NCBI RefSeq assembly: GCF_017812015.1
Contig: NZ_JADQTN010000002.1
Coordinates: 806,001-870,000, forward strand
Length of the DNA stretch: 64,000 nucleotides
Source of the DNA: Pontixanthobacter sp. CEM42
Lineage (GTDB): Bacteria; Pseudomonadota; Alphaproteobacteria; Sphingomonadales; Sphingomonadaceae
Direction of reading: 5' to 3'
Under the pieces are notes generated by a model, which searched no databases, was not told the DNA's origin, and saw only the letters and a list, made by a program, of their open reading frames with translations. The position numbers and the translations under genes were made by a program. Below, piece after piece: positions 36,534-45,342 of the stretch; positions within the stretch are counted from its first letter, which is position 1; each line of letters starts with the position of its first letter.

Positions 36534-37586
36534 ATGGCGCGCGTTCGTCAGGCAGTAACGATCAAACACGTGGCTGCGGATGCGGGGGTTTCCCTGCAAA
36601 CGGTCAGCCGCGTCATCAATAAAGAGCCCAATGTTCGCCCGCAAATGCAGGAGCGGGTGCAGGCTTCGATCGACAAGCTCGGTTATGTGCCGTCACTGGC
36701 TGCGCAGCGGATGAGCGGTTCGCGCTCTTATCTGATCCTTGCTCTCAACGATCGCGAGCGGACCATTGCCGATTGGCGCGCACGCGAGGGCAGCGATTGG
36801 GTTGACCAAATGCTGCTGGGCGGAATGCTCAAATGCGCCGAGTTTGGCTACCGGATGATGTTCGAACTGGTCGACACCCACAATGATCATGTCGAGCGCG
36901 AACTAACTGCTGCGATCACGGCATTGCAGCCCGACGGCGTAATCTTGACACCGCCGCACTCGGACAATCCACTGATTGTGAGCCTGCTCGACAAGCACAA
37001 GATTCCCTTCGCGCGGATCGGGTCTGCGGGTTGGGCGGTGGGTATCCCGCTGACTATGGGCGACGAGCAAGCCGGAGCCGATGCCACCCAGCATCTCATC
37101 GATCTGGGTCATGAGAAAGTCGCGTTCATCTCGGGGCCGGACGAGTATATTCTGAGCAGCTGGCGCAAGACCGGCTGGCAACGCGCGATGGCGGATTTTG
37201 GATATTCTACCGACAATCTTCTGGCGAACGGCGACTTTAGCTTTGAGTCCGGCCGGGAATCAGCTTTGCAATTGCTGGACAAAGCGGCTCGTCCGACGGC
37301 GATTGTTGCAAGCAATGACCAAATGGCGTTGGCTTGTCTCGAAGTTGCTCGCGAAAAAGGACTGATTGTACCGGATGATCTGTCTGTGGTTAGCTTCGAT
37401 AATACGCCGATTGTAGCACTGAGCGACCCGCCACTGACAGCCGTTGATCAGCCCATTGCCGAGACGACTTCGCAAGCGGTTGAACTTATCATCGCGGCCA
37501 AAAATGGCAATGAGAAGCCGGATGGGCCGATTGTCGTGCCAGCCGGTTTTGTTGTGCGCAGTTCCACCGCACCGCCGCGCGGCTAA
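36534..37586 (+). CDS. LacI-family transcriptional regulator of the glucan locus
   Basis: The 350-residue protein has an N-terminal helix-turn-helix TIKHVAADAGVSLQTVSRVIN, a hinge helix (SLAAQRMSGSRS) and a periplasmic-binding-like effector domain (LGHEKVAFISGP, ASNDQMALACLEVAREKGLIVPDDLSVVSFDNTP). It follows GH16 with GGAGG overlapping the GH16 end. The effector is probably glucose, a gluco-oligosaccharide or similar. The repeated palindrome GTGAACGNTCAC before the TBDRs at 31141 and 56368 and before the GH3 gene is the best candidate operator. It appears to control the halogenase, TBDR and GH3 units, and perhaps its own operon through the TBDR promoter. Confidence 0.93.
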   Translation: MARVRQAVTIKHVAADAGVSLQTVSRVINKEPNVRPQMQERVQASIDKLGYVPSLAAQRMSGSRSYLILALNDRERTIADWRAREGSDWVDQMLLGGMLKCAEFGYRMMFELVDTHNDHVERELTAAITALQPDGVILTPPHSDNPLIVSLLDKHKIPFARIGSAGWAVGIPLTMGDEQAGADATQHLIDLGHEKVAFISGPDEYILSSWRKTGWQRAMADFGYSTDNLLANGDFSFESGRESALQLLDKAARPTAIVASNDQMALACLEVAREKGLIVPDDLSVVSFDNTPIVALSDPPLTAVDQPIAETTSQAVELIIAAKNGNEKPDGPIVVPAGFVVRSSTAPPRG

Positions 37587-37592
37587 GTATAG

Positions 37593-38792
37593 GTGACAGA
37601 CGAACACGACCACTCCGCGCAAACAGCACGGTTCTTGTTGCTATATGCGTTGGCAGTGGCCGGTGGCGCGATCGCTTACGTGCCGTTTCTGACTATCGTT
37701 ATGCCGTCGCGGATCAGCGAACTCGCTGGTTCGGCTGATGTGGTGTGGGTGGCCTATGCATCATTCGTCGGAGCGATTTTGGCGAGCGGCGCGAATATTC
37801 TGTTCGGTTGGCTGAGTGACTTGATTCAGAACCGGCGCATCTGGGTGTGGTTCGGGCTGGTGTCATCAAACGCGATTCTGATCAGTTTTCCTTATGTCGA
37901 AACGCTTGCAGCGCTGATCGGGTTTGTCGTTCTGTGGCAGATTGCGCTTAATATGATGCTGAGCCCGCTGGCGGCTTGGGCAGGGGACTCGGTGCCCGAC
38001 AATCAGAAGGGAATTCTTGGAGGATTGCTTGCTTTCGCCCCGGCAATGGGTGCACTTGCGGGCGCGGTTGTCACAATACCGGGCTGGGCAAATTTCTCGG
38101 ACCGCCTTTCGCTTATCGCAGCGATGGTTGCTGTCTGCGTTCTTCCGGTTCTGCTGTTTGGAAAGCCGACTCGTTTCCATGAGCTTGAGCAACCGTCCGG
38201 TCAGGCGGAAGCTAAGCCGTTCGACCCGCGTAAATCCCGCAGAGTGGTTGTCCGGATGTGGCTGTCGCGTTTGCTGATCCAGATCTGTGAGGCCGCGTTA
38301 TTTGCTTACATCCTTTTCTGGTTCCGCTCGGTCGATCAACGGTTGGGCGATGATGACACAGCGCAAATTTTGTCGGTGGTAATTATCACAGCTATTCCGG
38401 TTGCGATGCTCGCCGGCAAATGGGCAGACCGGAATGATCGACCGATCACGCCTTTGTCGGTCTGCGCAGCAGTTTCCAGCCTTGGCCTGGTGTTTATGGC
38501 AGTTGCGTCATCTCCTATTGCGGCCATCGCAAGCTATGCCGTCTTTGGTATCGCGTCATCGGTATTCTTGTCGCTGCATACCAGTCAGACATTGCGCGTA
38601 TTGCCCAAGCCAGAGAACCGCGGGCGTGATCTTGGGATTTTCAACCTCACTAACACGGCTCCGTCGCTGATTATGCCGTGGTTGGTACTTGGTCTGGTTC
38701 CGATTTTTGGCTTTCCGGCATTGCTCGCGACGCTCGCCTGTTTTGCGCTAGTCGCATCGATATTATTATGGCGCGTCGGTCAAACTGAATGA
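37593..38792 (+). CDS. MFS transporter of the glucan locus
   Basis: The 399-residue protein has about 12 membrane segments. The start is GTG 37593, only 6 bases after the LacI stop; AGTATAGG is a weak ribosome site, so coupling is likely. It has an early FLTIVMPSRISEL and a loop FGWLSDLIQNRRIWVWFG with the MFS G-x-x-x-D/R-x-x pattern, repeated as GKWADRNDRPITPL in the second half. It probably moves glucose, gluco-oligosaccharides or a product of the locus across the inner membrane; the exact substrate and direction cannot be told. Confidence 0.88.
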   Translation: MTDEHDHSAQTARFLLLYALAVAGGAIAYVPFLTIVMPSRISELAGSADVVWVAYASFVGAILASGANILFGWLSDLIQNRRIWVWFGLVSSNAILISFPYVETLAALIGFVVLWQIALNMMLSPLAAWAGDSVPDNQKGILGGLLAFAPAMGALAGAVVTIPGWANFSDRLSLIAAMVAVCVLPVLLFGKPTRFHELEQPSGQAEAKPFDPRKSRRVVVRMWLSRLLIQICEAALFAYILFWFRSVDQRLGDDDTAQILSVVIITAIPVAMLAGKWADRNDRPITPLSVCAAVSSLGLVFMAVASSPIAAIASYAVFGIASSVFLSLHTSQTLRVLPKPENRGRDLGIFNLTNTAPSLIMPWLVLGLVPIFGFPALLATLACFALVASILLWRVGQTE

Positions 38793-38854
38793 AGCTCGGC
38801 TGATATTTTTCGTGGTTTCAGTGCTTGCAATTGCCCTTCTAGCCTGTATCAATT

Positions 38855-38866
38855 GAGAACGTTCAC
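38855..38866. promoter_or_regulatory. LacI-type operator before the GH3 gene
   Basis: GAGAACGTTCAC matches 11 of 12 positions of GTGAACGTTCAC seen before the glucan TBDR. It lies 25 bases upstream of the GH3 start codon, where bound repressor would block transcription or initiation. Confidence 0.6.
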
Positions 38867-38890
38867 ATTTGGGATTGGGGTTAATTGATC

Positions 38891-41275
38891 ATGCGGCGTA
38901 TTCTTGGAGCAGTTGCCGGTGCAGCACTACTTGCCGGTTGCAGTCAGTATCAAGGCGGGATGCAGAGTGCTGCTGCGACACCTGCACCAGCCGAACCAGT
39001 TGCTGAAACGGGCGAGACGCAGCTTGAGGAAATCCTTTCTGCAATGAGTCTTGAGCGCAAAGTTGCCCAGTTGATCCAGCCGCAAATCAATTCCTTCACT
39101 GCCGATGATATGCGCAAATATCGCTTCGGTAGCTACCTTAACGGCGGCAATGGCGGACCGTATGGTGACGAGTTCGCGCCTGCATCCGAATGGCTGAAAT
39201 TGGCCGATGAAATGTGGGATGCGTCAACTGCACCGCTTCCAAATGACGAGCCTGCTATCCCGACAATGTGGGGTACCGACGCTGTTCACGGCCACACCAA
39301 TGTTAAGCATGCAACGATCTTCCCGCACAACATTGGGCTCGGTGCGACCCGCGATGCTGATCTGGTCCGCAAGATTGGCGCAGCCACCGCGACTGAGATT
39401 GAAGTTACTGGCATCGACTGGAACTTCTCGCCAACTGTTGCTGTCGCACGCGATGACCGCTGGGGACGGACTTACGAAAGCTACTCCGAAGATCCGCAGT
39501 TGGTTGCCAAATTGGGGGCAGCTCTTGTCGAGGGCTTGCAAGGTGCCAGGGGCGCCGGTGACTACCTCGGCCAAGGTCGCGTCGTGGCGACAGCCAAGCA
39601 CTTCTTCGGCGATGGGGGCACTGATCAAGGTGTTGATCAGGGCGACGTCAACGGAGATATTGACGAGTTGAAATCAGTTCACGTCGTTCCTTATCCGGCA
39701 GCGATCTCTGCCGGTGTCGAAACGATCATGGCCAGCTTCAACTCGATTAACGGTACTAAAATGCATGGCAACAAAGCTCTGCTGACGGGTGTGCTTCGTG
39801 ATGAACTCGGCTTTGAAGGACTCGTAGTTGGCGACTGGAATGCACATGGCCAGATCAAGGGCTGTACGACATCCGATTGCCCGCAAGCGCTGCTTGCTGG
39901 TCTCGATATCTACATGGTGCCCGATGACTGGAAGGACCTGCACACCAATCTGATAAAGCAGGTTCAGGACGGCACGATCCCGATTGCGCGGCTTGATGAA
40001 GCGGTGATGCGCGTGTTGAAAGTGAAGCAGCATGCAGGTCTGATTGGTCCCAATGCGGCGAAGCCTTCTGCTCGGCCCAATGCTGGTCAGTACAACAAGC
40101 TTGGCTTTGCACCGCACCGCGATGTTGCGCGTGAAGCGGTCGCGAAATCTCAAGTGATCTTGAAGAACAATGGCGTGCTGCCGATCAAGAATGGTGCGTC
40201 CATTCTGGTCGCTGGCAAAGGTGCCGACAGCATCGCGCAGGCTGCGGGCGGTTGGACGCTGACTTGGCAAGGCGGCCGCGAGTTGACCAATGACTACTTC
40301 CCCGGCGCCACGTCCATTTGGGCTGGTCTGGAAGCAGCGGCGAAAGAGACCGGGGGCACGGCTATATTGTCAGCCAACGGCTCCTACGAAGCGAAGCCCG
40401 ATGTTGCTATCGTGGTGTTCGGTGAAGAACCCTATGCCGAGTTCGTCGGTGACCAAAAGACGTTGGTATTCTCTGACGAAGAGGGCCTAGAACTTCTGCG
40501 CAAGTTCGAAGCTGATGGCATTCCTGCAGTTGCATTGTTCTTATCAGGGCGCCCGATGTGGATGAACCGCGAGATTAACGCCGCTGATGCGTTTGTCGCC
40601 TCATGGCTCCCGGGTAGCGAAGGTGCCGGTATCGCCGATGTCCTTTACGGCAAGCGCGAAGCTACCGGGCGGCTCTCGTTCAGCTGGCCATCCGATTGCG
40701 GCGGCGCGCCACTCAACGGCGGCGGCGGATTGTTTAGTGTCGGTTATGGCCTTGCACTTGGTGATGCTGCGCCTATGGCGAAGCTCGACGAAACGTGTGG
40801 TTACCTGGCTGAAGCCAAATCGGCCACATGGTATGATCTTGGTCGCTTGGCCTCCGGTATCACAGCCAGTGCCGGTGGTGCCGAGCTCGTCAATCTGCGC
40901 GGTGAAGCGGGCGGAATTGTTGCCAACGGCTTTGACTACCAACGTCAGGAAGACGCACGCGACATCACATTTGGTCCGGCGGCCAAGCTGACTTTGGCGC
41001 AGCAAGGTGAAGGCAGTGGCGATTACCGCATCCTCTATAATCTTGAGGCCCAACCGGCTGGCACCGTGACGGTGACGCTTGGTGATACAGCGATTGATGT
41101 TACCGCCCAATTGCGTCTGAGCGCCGGCAAGGGCTGGCGTGAAATGATCATCACCGAAGATTGCGCGCCGCAGCTTGGCAATTCGCTCTCCATCAGCAGC
41201 GACGCACCGATTTCGATCAAGATCGCCAGAATTGCGCGGCAAGATATGCCGGAAGGCGCGCAGTGCTCGTTCTGA
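38891..41275 (+). CDS. GH3 beta-glucosidase, lipoprotein (ExoP-like)
   Basis: The protein is 794 residues from the ATG at 38891, preceded by GGGATTGGGG; an in-frame TTG two codons upstream is less likely. A lipoprotein signal ends LLAGC (Cys17). The GH3 N-domain has DAVHGHTNVKHATIFPHNIGLGAT, DRWGRTYESYSEDPQLV, ATAKHFFGDGGTDQGVDQGD and FEGLVVGDWNAHGQ with the nucleophile Asp315. A GH3 C-domain and a C-terminal beta-sandwich (ExoP galactose-binding-like, with GDYRILYNLEAQPAG) follow. It splits glucose from beta-1,3/1,4-gluco-oligosaccharides in the periplasm. It has its own LacI-type operator and is followed by the symporter. Confidence 0.94.
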   Translation: MRRILGAVAGAALLAGCSQYQGGMQSAAATPAPAEPVAETGETQLEEILSAMSLERKVAQLIQPQINSFTADDMRKYRFGSYLNGGNGGPYGDEFAPASEWLKLADEMWDASTAPLPNDEPAIPTMWGTDAVHGHTNVKHATIFPHNIGLGATRDADLVRKIGAATATEIEVTGIDWNFSPTVAVARDDRWGRTYESYSEDPQLVAKLGAALVEGLQGARGAGDYLGQGRVVATAKHFFGDGGTDQGVDQGDVNGDIDELKSVHVVPYPAAISAGVETIMASFNSINGTKMHGNKALLTGVLRDELGFEGLVVGDWNAHGQIKGCTTSDCPQALLAGLDIYMVPDDWKDLHTNLIKQVQDGTIPIARLDEAVMRVLKVKQHAGLIGPNAAKPSARPNAGQYNKLGFAPHRDVAREAVAKSQVILKNNGVLPIKNGASILVAGKGADSIAQAAGGWTLTWQGGRELTNDYFPGATSIWAGLEAAAKETGGTAILSANGSYEAKPDVAIVVFGEEPYAEFVGDQKTLVFSDEEGLELLRKFEADGIPAVALFLSGRPMWMNREINAADAFVASWLPGSEGAGIADVLYGKREATGRLSFSWPSDCGGAPLNGGGGLFSVGYGLALGDAAPMAKLDETCGYLAEAKSATWYDLGRLASGITASAGGAELVNLRGEAGGIVANGFDYQRQEDARDITFGPAAKLTLAQQGEGSGDYRILYNLEAQPAGTVTVTLGDTAIDVTAQLRLSAGKGWREMIITEDCAPQLGNSLSISSDAPISIKIARIARQDMPEGAQCSF

Positions 41276-41401
41276 CGCGGTCCTGCAAGGCATTGGCCAA
41301 TAAAGCTATGGACGTGCGACGTCAGGGCGTTATTTCATAATGTTTACGAGACCGGACAAGGCAAGGGAGTGCCTATGCCCGGCGATGGAGGGGAATTTTC
41401 A

Positions 41402-42988
41402 GTGGCACTAGAGACTTTTGACATCGTTATCATCGCTTTATACGCGATTGCCTTGCTGGGTATTGCGTTGGCGGTGTCGCGGGAACCCGCGGGTCACCAG
41501 AAAGATACGGAAGATTACTTCCTGGCTGGCCGCGCTTTGCCGTGGTGGGCTATCGGCGCATCGCTGATTGCATCGAATATTTCGGCCGAGCAAATCATTG
41601 GTCAATCTGGCCAGGGATATGCCGTCGGCATAGCGATCGCCGCCTATGAATGGCAGGCCGCGATTGTTCTGATTATCGTTGCGAAGTACTTCCTGCCGAT
41701 CTTCCTCAAACGGAAAATCTACACGATGCCGCAGTTCCTTGAGCAGCGATACGGTAGCGGCGTGAAGACGCTGATGAGCCTGTTCTGGGTCGCGCTTTAT
41801 ACCGCAGTAAACCTGACGGCTGTGCTGTGGCTCGGTGGTCTCGCAGTGTCCTCGCTGACCAATTGGGATGTGATGACATCGATGATGGCCTTGGCGGCCT
41901 TTGCAGCGCTCTACTCACTCTACGGTGGTTTGAAAGCGGTTGCCCTGACTGACATCATTCAGGTTGTTATCCTGGTGATTGGCGGCCTCGCGATCACTTG
42001 GATTGCGCTTGACCGGCTTGATGGTGCGGACGGCGCGCTAGCGGGCTTCGGCTTGCTGATGCAGGAAATGCCCGGTCACTTCGAGATGATCCTTGATGAG
42101 TCCAATCCTGCCTATTCCGACCTTCCTGGCATCTGGACATTGCTTGGCGGTCTGTGGGTGCTTCACTTCAGCTATTGGGGCTTCAACCAATACATCATCC
42201 AGCGTGCGCTGGGAGCGGAGAACCTCGGCGAAGCGCAGAAGGGCCTTGCCTTCGCTGCTTTCCTGAAAGTGCTCGTGCCGTTTATTGTTGTCATTCCCGG
42301 CATCGCAGCCGTGATGCTTGCGAGCCAGGGCGTGGTTGACGGCGCAGTGCTGGAGGCAAAATCAGACAGCACCTATGGAGAGCTTATGAAGATGGCTCCG
42401 TCCGGTTTACGCGGTCTCGTATTTGCAGCCCTGATCGCCGCGATTGTGTCTTCGCTCGCATCGATGATGAACTCGATTTCGACGATCTTCACGATGGATC
42501 TCTACCGCGCCTACAAGCCCGACGAGAGCCAAACGCACTACGTGACCGTGGGCCGGGTTACAGCATTCGTTGCAATGGCTCTGGCACTGGTTCTGGCGCG
42601 TCCTTTCATTGGTGGTTTCGAAAGCGGCTTCCAGACGGTACAAGAGTGGACGGGCTTCATCGCGCCGGGCATCGTGATCGTGTTCTTGTTGGGTTTCTTC
42701 GACAAACGCGCGAACACTGTCGGTGCATTCACAGCCTTGCTTGGATCGGTGGCAATGAACGTCTTGCTCAAATTCGGTATGCCGGACGTACCGTTTATCA
42801 TCCGGATTTGGGGTGTGTTTGTCGTTGCGCTGATCGCCGCGATAGCCGTGTCGCGGATGACAGCCAAGCCGGACGACGAACGGATCGTGAAGCTTGGCGA
42901 TATCGGCTTTGCTACCACTATGCTGTTCAACACGCTGTCGATGCTCGTCATCGGCATTCTGATCGGGCTGTATGTCTGGCTTTGGTAA
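41402..42988 (+). CDS. Sodium:solute symporter (SSS/SGLT family), probable glucose importer
   Basis: The protein is about 528 residues with about 13 to 14 membrane segments. The frame is open from GTG 41369, but GTG 41402 has GGAGGGG eight bases upstream and begins MALETFDIVIIALYAIALL. It contains EDYFLAGRALPWWAIGASLIASNISAEQIIGQSGQGYAVG, YSLYGGLKAVALTDIIQ and RALGAENLGEAQKG, typical of SGLT-like Na+/sugar symporters. Placed after GH3, it most likely brings the released glucose into the cell. It ends in a strong hairpin. Confidence 0.92.
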   Translation: MALETFDIVIIALYAIALLGIALAVSREPAGHQKDTEDYFLAGRALPWWAIGASLIASNISAEQIIGQSGQGYAVGIAIAAYEWQAAIVLIIVAKYFLPIFLKRKIYTMPQFLEQRYGSGVKTLMSLFWVALYTAVNLTAVLWLGGLAVSSLTNWDVMTSMMALAAFAALYSLYGGLKAVALTDIIQVVILVIGGLAITWIALDRLDGADGALAGFGLLMQEMPGHFEMILDESNPAYSDLPGIWTLLGGLWVLHFSYWGFNQYIIQRALGAENLGEAQKGLAFAAFLKVLVPFIVVIPGIAAVMLASQGVVDGAVLEAKSDSTYGELMKMAPSGLRGLVFAALIAAIVSSLASMMNSISTIFTMDLYRAYKPDESQTHYVTVGRVTAFVAMALALVLARPFIGGFESGFQTVQEWTGFIAPGIVIVFLLGFFDKRANTVGAFTALLGSVAMNVLLKFGMPDVPFIIRIWGVFVVALIAAIAVSRMTAKPDDERIVKLGDIGFATTMLFNTLSMLVIGILIGLYVWLW

Positions 42989-43014
42989 GGGCTGAATACC
43001 CAATATTACGCGTT

Positions 43015-43050
43015 GCCAGCACTTCTCTCTGCGACTTGAGAAGTGCTGGC
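43015..43050 (+). terminator. Hairpin ending the glucan locus
   Basis: GCCAGCACTTCTC (43015-43027) pairs perfectly over 13 bp with GAGAAGTGCTGGC (43038-43050), loop 10. The following ATCTTGCC is a poor U-tract, but the stem is strong. It marks the border to the TIR cassette. Confidence 0.7.
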
Positions 43051-43118
43051 ATCTTGCCTGCTAGTAAAATTACGGTTCCCTGCTAGTCTTTGATTTGGGC
43101 AAAGGCAGGGGGAACGCT

Positions 43119-44690
43119 TTGGCTGACAGTGATACGACGGGTAATATTGTCGAAAGCCGCTTCAAGGCGTTCGTAAGCTACAGTCACGCGGATAAGGCGG
43201 CGGCGCAAAAGCTGCACCGGAAGTTGGAGACGTACCGCCTTCCAAAGCATCTTCGCCAGCCTGAAAGCTCCACCACAGACGAGAAGCCAGTAGATGGCCG
43301 CATAGGGCCGATCTTCCGCGACCGGGAGGATCTTCCCGCTGCAGAAGATCTCTCCGAAAGCGTAAAGAAGGCGCTGACAGTGTCAGAGGCATTGATTGTC
43401 CTCTGCTCCCCCGATGCGCAGAAATCGCCATGGGTCGCGCGCGAGATAGAGCTGTTTCGCGAACTCCACCCGGATCGCCCAGTACTGGCCGCCATCCTGC
43501 GCGGGGAGCCCGAAGAGGCATTTCCCGAGCCGCTAAGACAAGGCGGTGAACCACTCGCTGCCGACCTACGCAAAGAAGGCGACGGCGCGCGCTTAGGCTT
43601 CCTCAAAGTGGTCGCTGGCATTGCGGGCGTCCCGCTCGACGCCCTGATCAACCGCGACGCCCAACGCCGCGTCCGCCGCGTGACCGCGATCACAGTTGCC
43701 GCCGTCGCAGCGATGGTAGTTATGGCTCTAATGACAACATTTGCACTTCAGGCCCGGAATGAGGCGCAGCACCAAAGGGCCGAGGCTGAGGGGCTGGTGG
43801 AATACATGTTGACTGACTTAGCCGAAGATTTGGAAGGAAGCGCCGGTTTGGCAGTGCTAGCGAAAGTCAATCGACGCGCGCTAGCCTATTATGAGGGGCA
43901 GGGCGATTTGACTGCACTTCCGCCCGATAGTTTAGAGCGACGAGCCCGAGCAATCGGGCGGCTGGGGAGCGACGCTGAGGCACGTAACGAACTTAGTCTC
44001 GCGCGTCGCAACTACTCGGAGCGACTTCGCATAACTGGCGAATTGCTACAAGAGCGACCCCGCAACTCGGAACGTATGTTTGATCATGCTCTCAGCCTGA
44101 ATAAGCTGGCGGTTTTGGATCAGAAGACTGGAGCAAACGACCAAGCGCGAGCAGGGTTTGAGGAAAGCTGGCAAATTCTCACTCAAGTCAATGCTGCGTC
44201 CTCGTCCAACCGAGAGAAAAAGCGTGCAGTAACGTCCGTCGCTGGAAATCTCTGCGCAATGGACGTCATCGAAGAAACTGTAAGTGAGCAGACGCTCAAA
44301 TACTGTCAGTTAGCAACACTAATCGGGCGCGCTTTGTCGTCTCAATTCGGACGTGCCTCGCGCGACCCGTACAATTTGGTTTTCAATCTCATGTGGCAGG
44401 GCGATGTGCTCGACCAATTGGGCGATAGCTCTGGCGCTTCGGCCACGCGCGCGGCCTCGTTGCGGCTATCTGAGGATTTAGTGGAAGCAAATCCAGAAAA
44501 CCGCAAACTCATCTCACAGAGGATGGAGTTGCTGGGCTATCTTGCCCAGTATCAAAGCCGCGAGGATAATGTTCGGATGCTCCGCGAGGCGATTTCCATC
44601 GCTCGAGAACTGATTGCACTCGATCCAGAAAAGACGATCTGGCAAAGCAGTCTAGTTAGTTACGTAGAGAGGTTAGGAGAAATGGAATGA
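43119..44690 (+). CDS. TIR-domain membrane protein with C-terminal helical (TPR-like) region
   Basis: The protein is 523 residues from TTG 43119, chosen because CAGGGGG lies 6 bases upstream; the frame is open from a TTG at 43095. Residues 14-125 are a TIR domain: RFKAFVSYSHADKAAAQKLH, the BB-loop region IGPIFRDREDLPAAEDL, ALIVLCSPDAQKSPWVAREIELF. The Glu of WVARE (about residue 109) sits at the catalytic position of NAD-cleaving TIRs such as SARM1. A membrane helix follows at about 188-210 (VTAITVAAVAAMVVMALMTT), then about 300 residues of helical repeats. It could make an NAD-derived signal at the membrane, or act as an NADase effector. The next gene overlaps its stop (ATGA), so they are translated together. 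Confidence 0.85.
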   Translation: MADSDTTGNIVESRFKAFVSYSHADKAAAQKLHRKLETYRLPKHLRQPESSTTDEKPVDGRIGPIFRDREDLPAAEDLSESVKKALTVSEALIVLCSPDAQKSPWVAREIELFRELHPDRPVLAAILRGEPEEAFPEPLRQGGEPLAADLRKEGDGARLGFLKVVAGIAGVPLDALINRDAQRRVRRVTAITVAAVAAMVVMALMTTFALQARNEAQHQRAEAEGLVEYMLTDLAEDLEGSAGLAVLAKVNRRALAYYEGQGDLTALPPDSLERRARAIGRLGSDAEARNELSLARRNYSERLRITGELLQERPRNSERMFDHALSLNKLAVLDQKTGANDQARAGFEESWQILTQVNAASSSNREKKRAVTSVAGNLCAMDVIEETVSEQTLKYCQLATLIGRALSSQFGRASRDPYNLVFNLMWQGDVLDQLGDSSGASATRAASLRLSEDLVEANPENRKLISQRMELLGYLAQYQSREDNVRMLREAISIARELIALDPEKTIWQSSLVSYVERLGEME

Positions 44691-45325
44691 GTTACGAAAG
44701 AGTATACTACTTTGAGATCAGTCAAGAAGACACCGGGACTGCCTATTTCTCTCGGAGATGGCGGCAGATTACGATTGGCCGAATGGAGGACGTTGCACGT
44801 GATATTCTGGCAGGTAACTTGGACAGCCGCGAATGGAGCGACTTAGGTAAAGTCAGCAATCTGGACGTGGATCTTGATGATGACAAGCACTCGCTCGTCT
44901 TCGTCAAACTTCCTGGTGTTGGACAACCCTATGCTGGAACATATTTCGCAAAAGGTCGACCTGTAGTTGATTTGCCACTCGCAGGGATGAAAAATGGTGC
45001 ACGTCTGATGAGGCATTGTGGGACCTACCCTGAAACAGAAGAGAATCCGATATTGGCGTGGTTTGAGGTGAAAATCTCCGACACGAAAACCGAGGCTTCG
45101 CGTGAACGTAGAAACCCGAGCCCAGACCATGAGTTAATAAGGTTTCCTTTCTACTTTGACTTCGTTGACAGGGATGGTGTTTCTCCGGTCCTCAAGGGCA
45201 AGCACAAAATTGTTGGGCACTCTCACGATGATGATCATGACCATGATCATAAAGTGCAGCCGTTCTTGCACGACGGAATTCACCCTCCAGGTTCTGGTAG
45301 TTCAGCTGGTGGTGACGGAGGCTAA
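44687..45325 (+). CDS. Hypothetical protein with His/Asp-rich tail, in the TIR cassette
   Basis: The 212-residue protein has no family I recognise and starts at the ATGA overlap with the TIR gene. The body is mixed alpha/beta (ERVYYFEISQEDTGTAYFSRR, LVFVKLPGVGQPYAGTYFAKG, LAWFEVKISDTKTEASRERR). The C-terminus has GHSHDDDHDHDHK, a likely metal-binding stretch, then a Gly/Ser-rich end. There is no signal peptide or membrane segment. Codon and base use look more AT-rich than in the flanking metabolic genes, which fits an acquired cassette. Its tight coupling suggests it works as partner, inhibitor or substrate of the TIR protein. Confidence 0.75.
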   Translation: MSYERVYYFEISQEDTGTAYFSRRWRQITIGRMEDVARDILAGNLDSREWSDLGKVSNLDVDLDDDKHSLVFVKLPGVGQPYAGTYFAKGRPVVDLPLAGMKNGARLMRHCGTYPETEENPILAWFEVKISDTKTEASRERRNPSPDHELIRFPFYFDFVDRDGVSPVLKGKHKIVGHSHDDDHDHDHKVQPFLHDGIHPPGSGSSAGGDGG

Positions 45326-45342
45326 CCTTCGACATCATAAAT

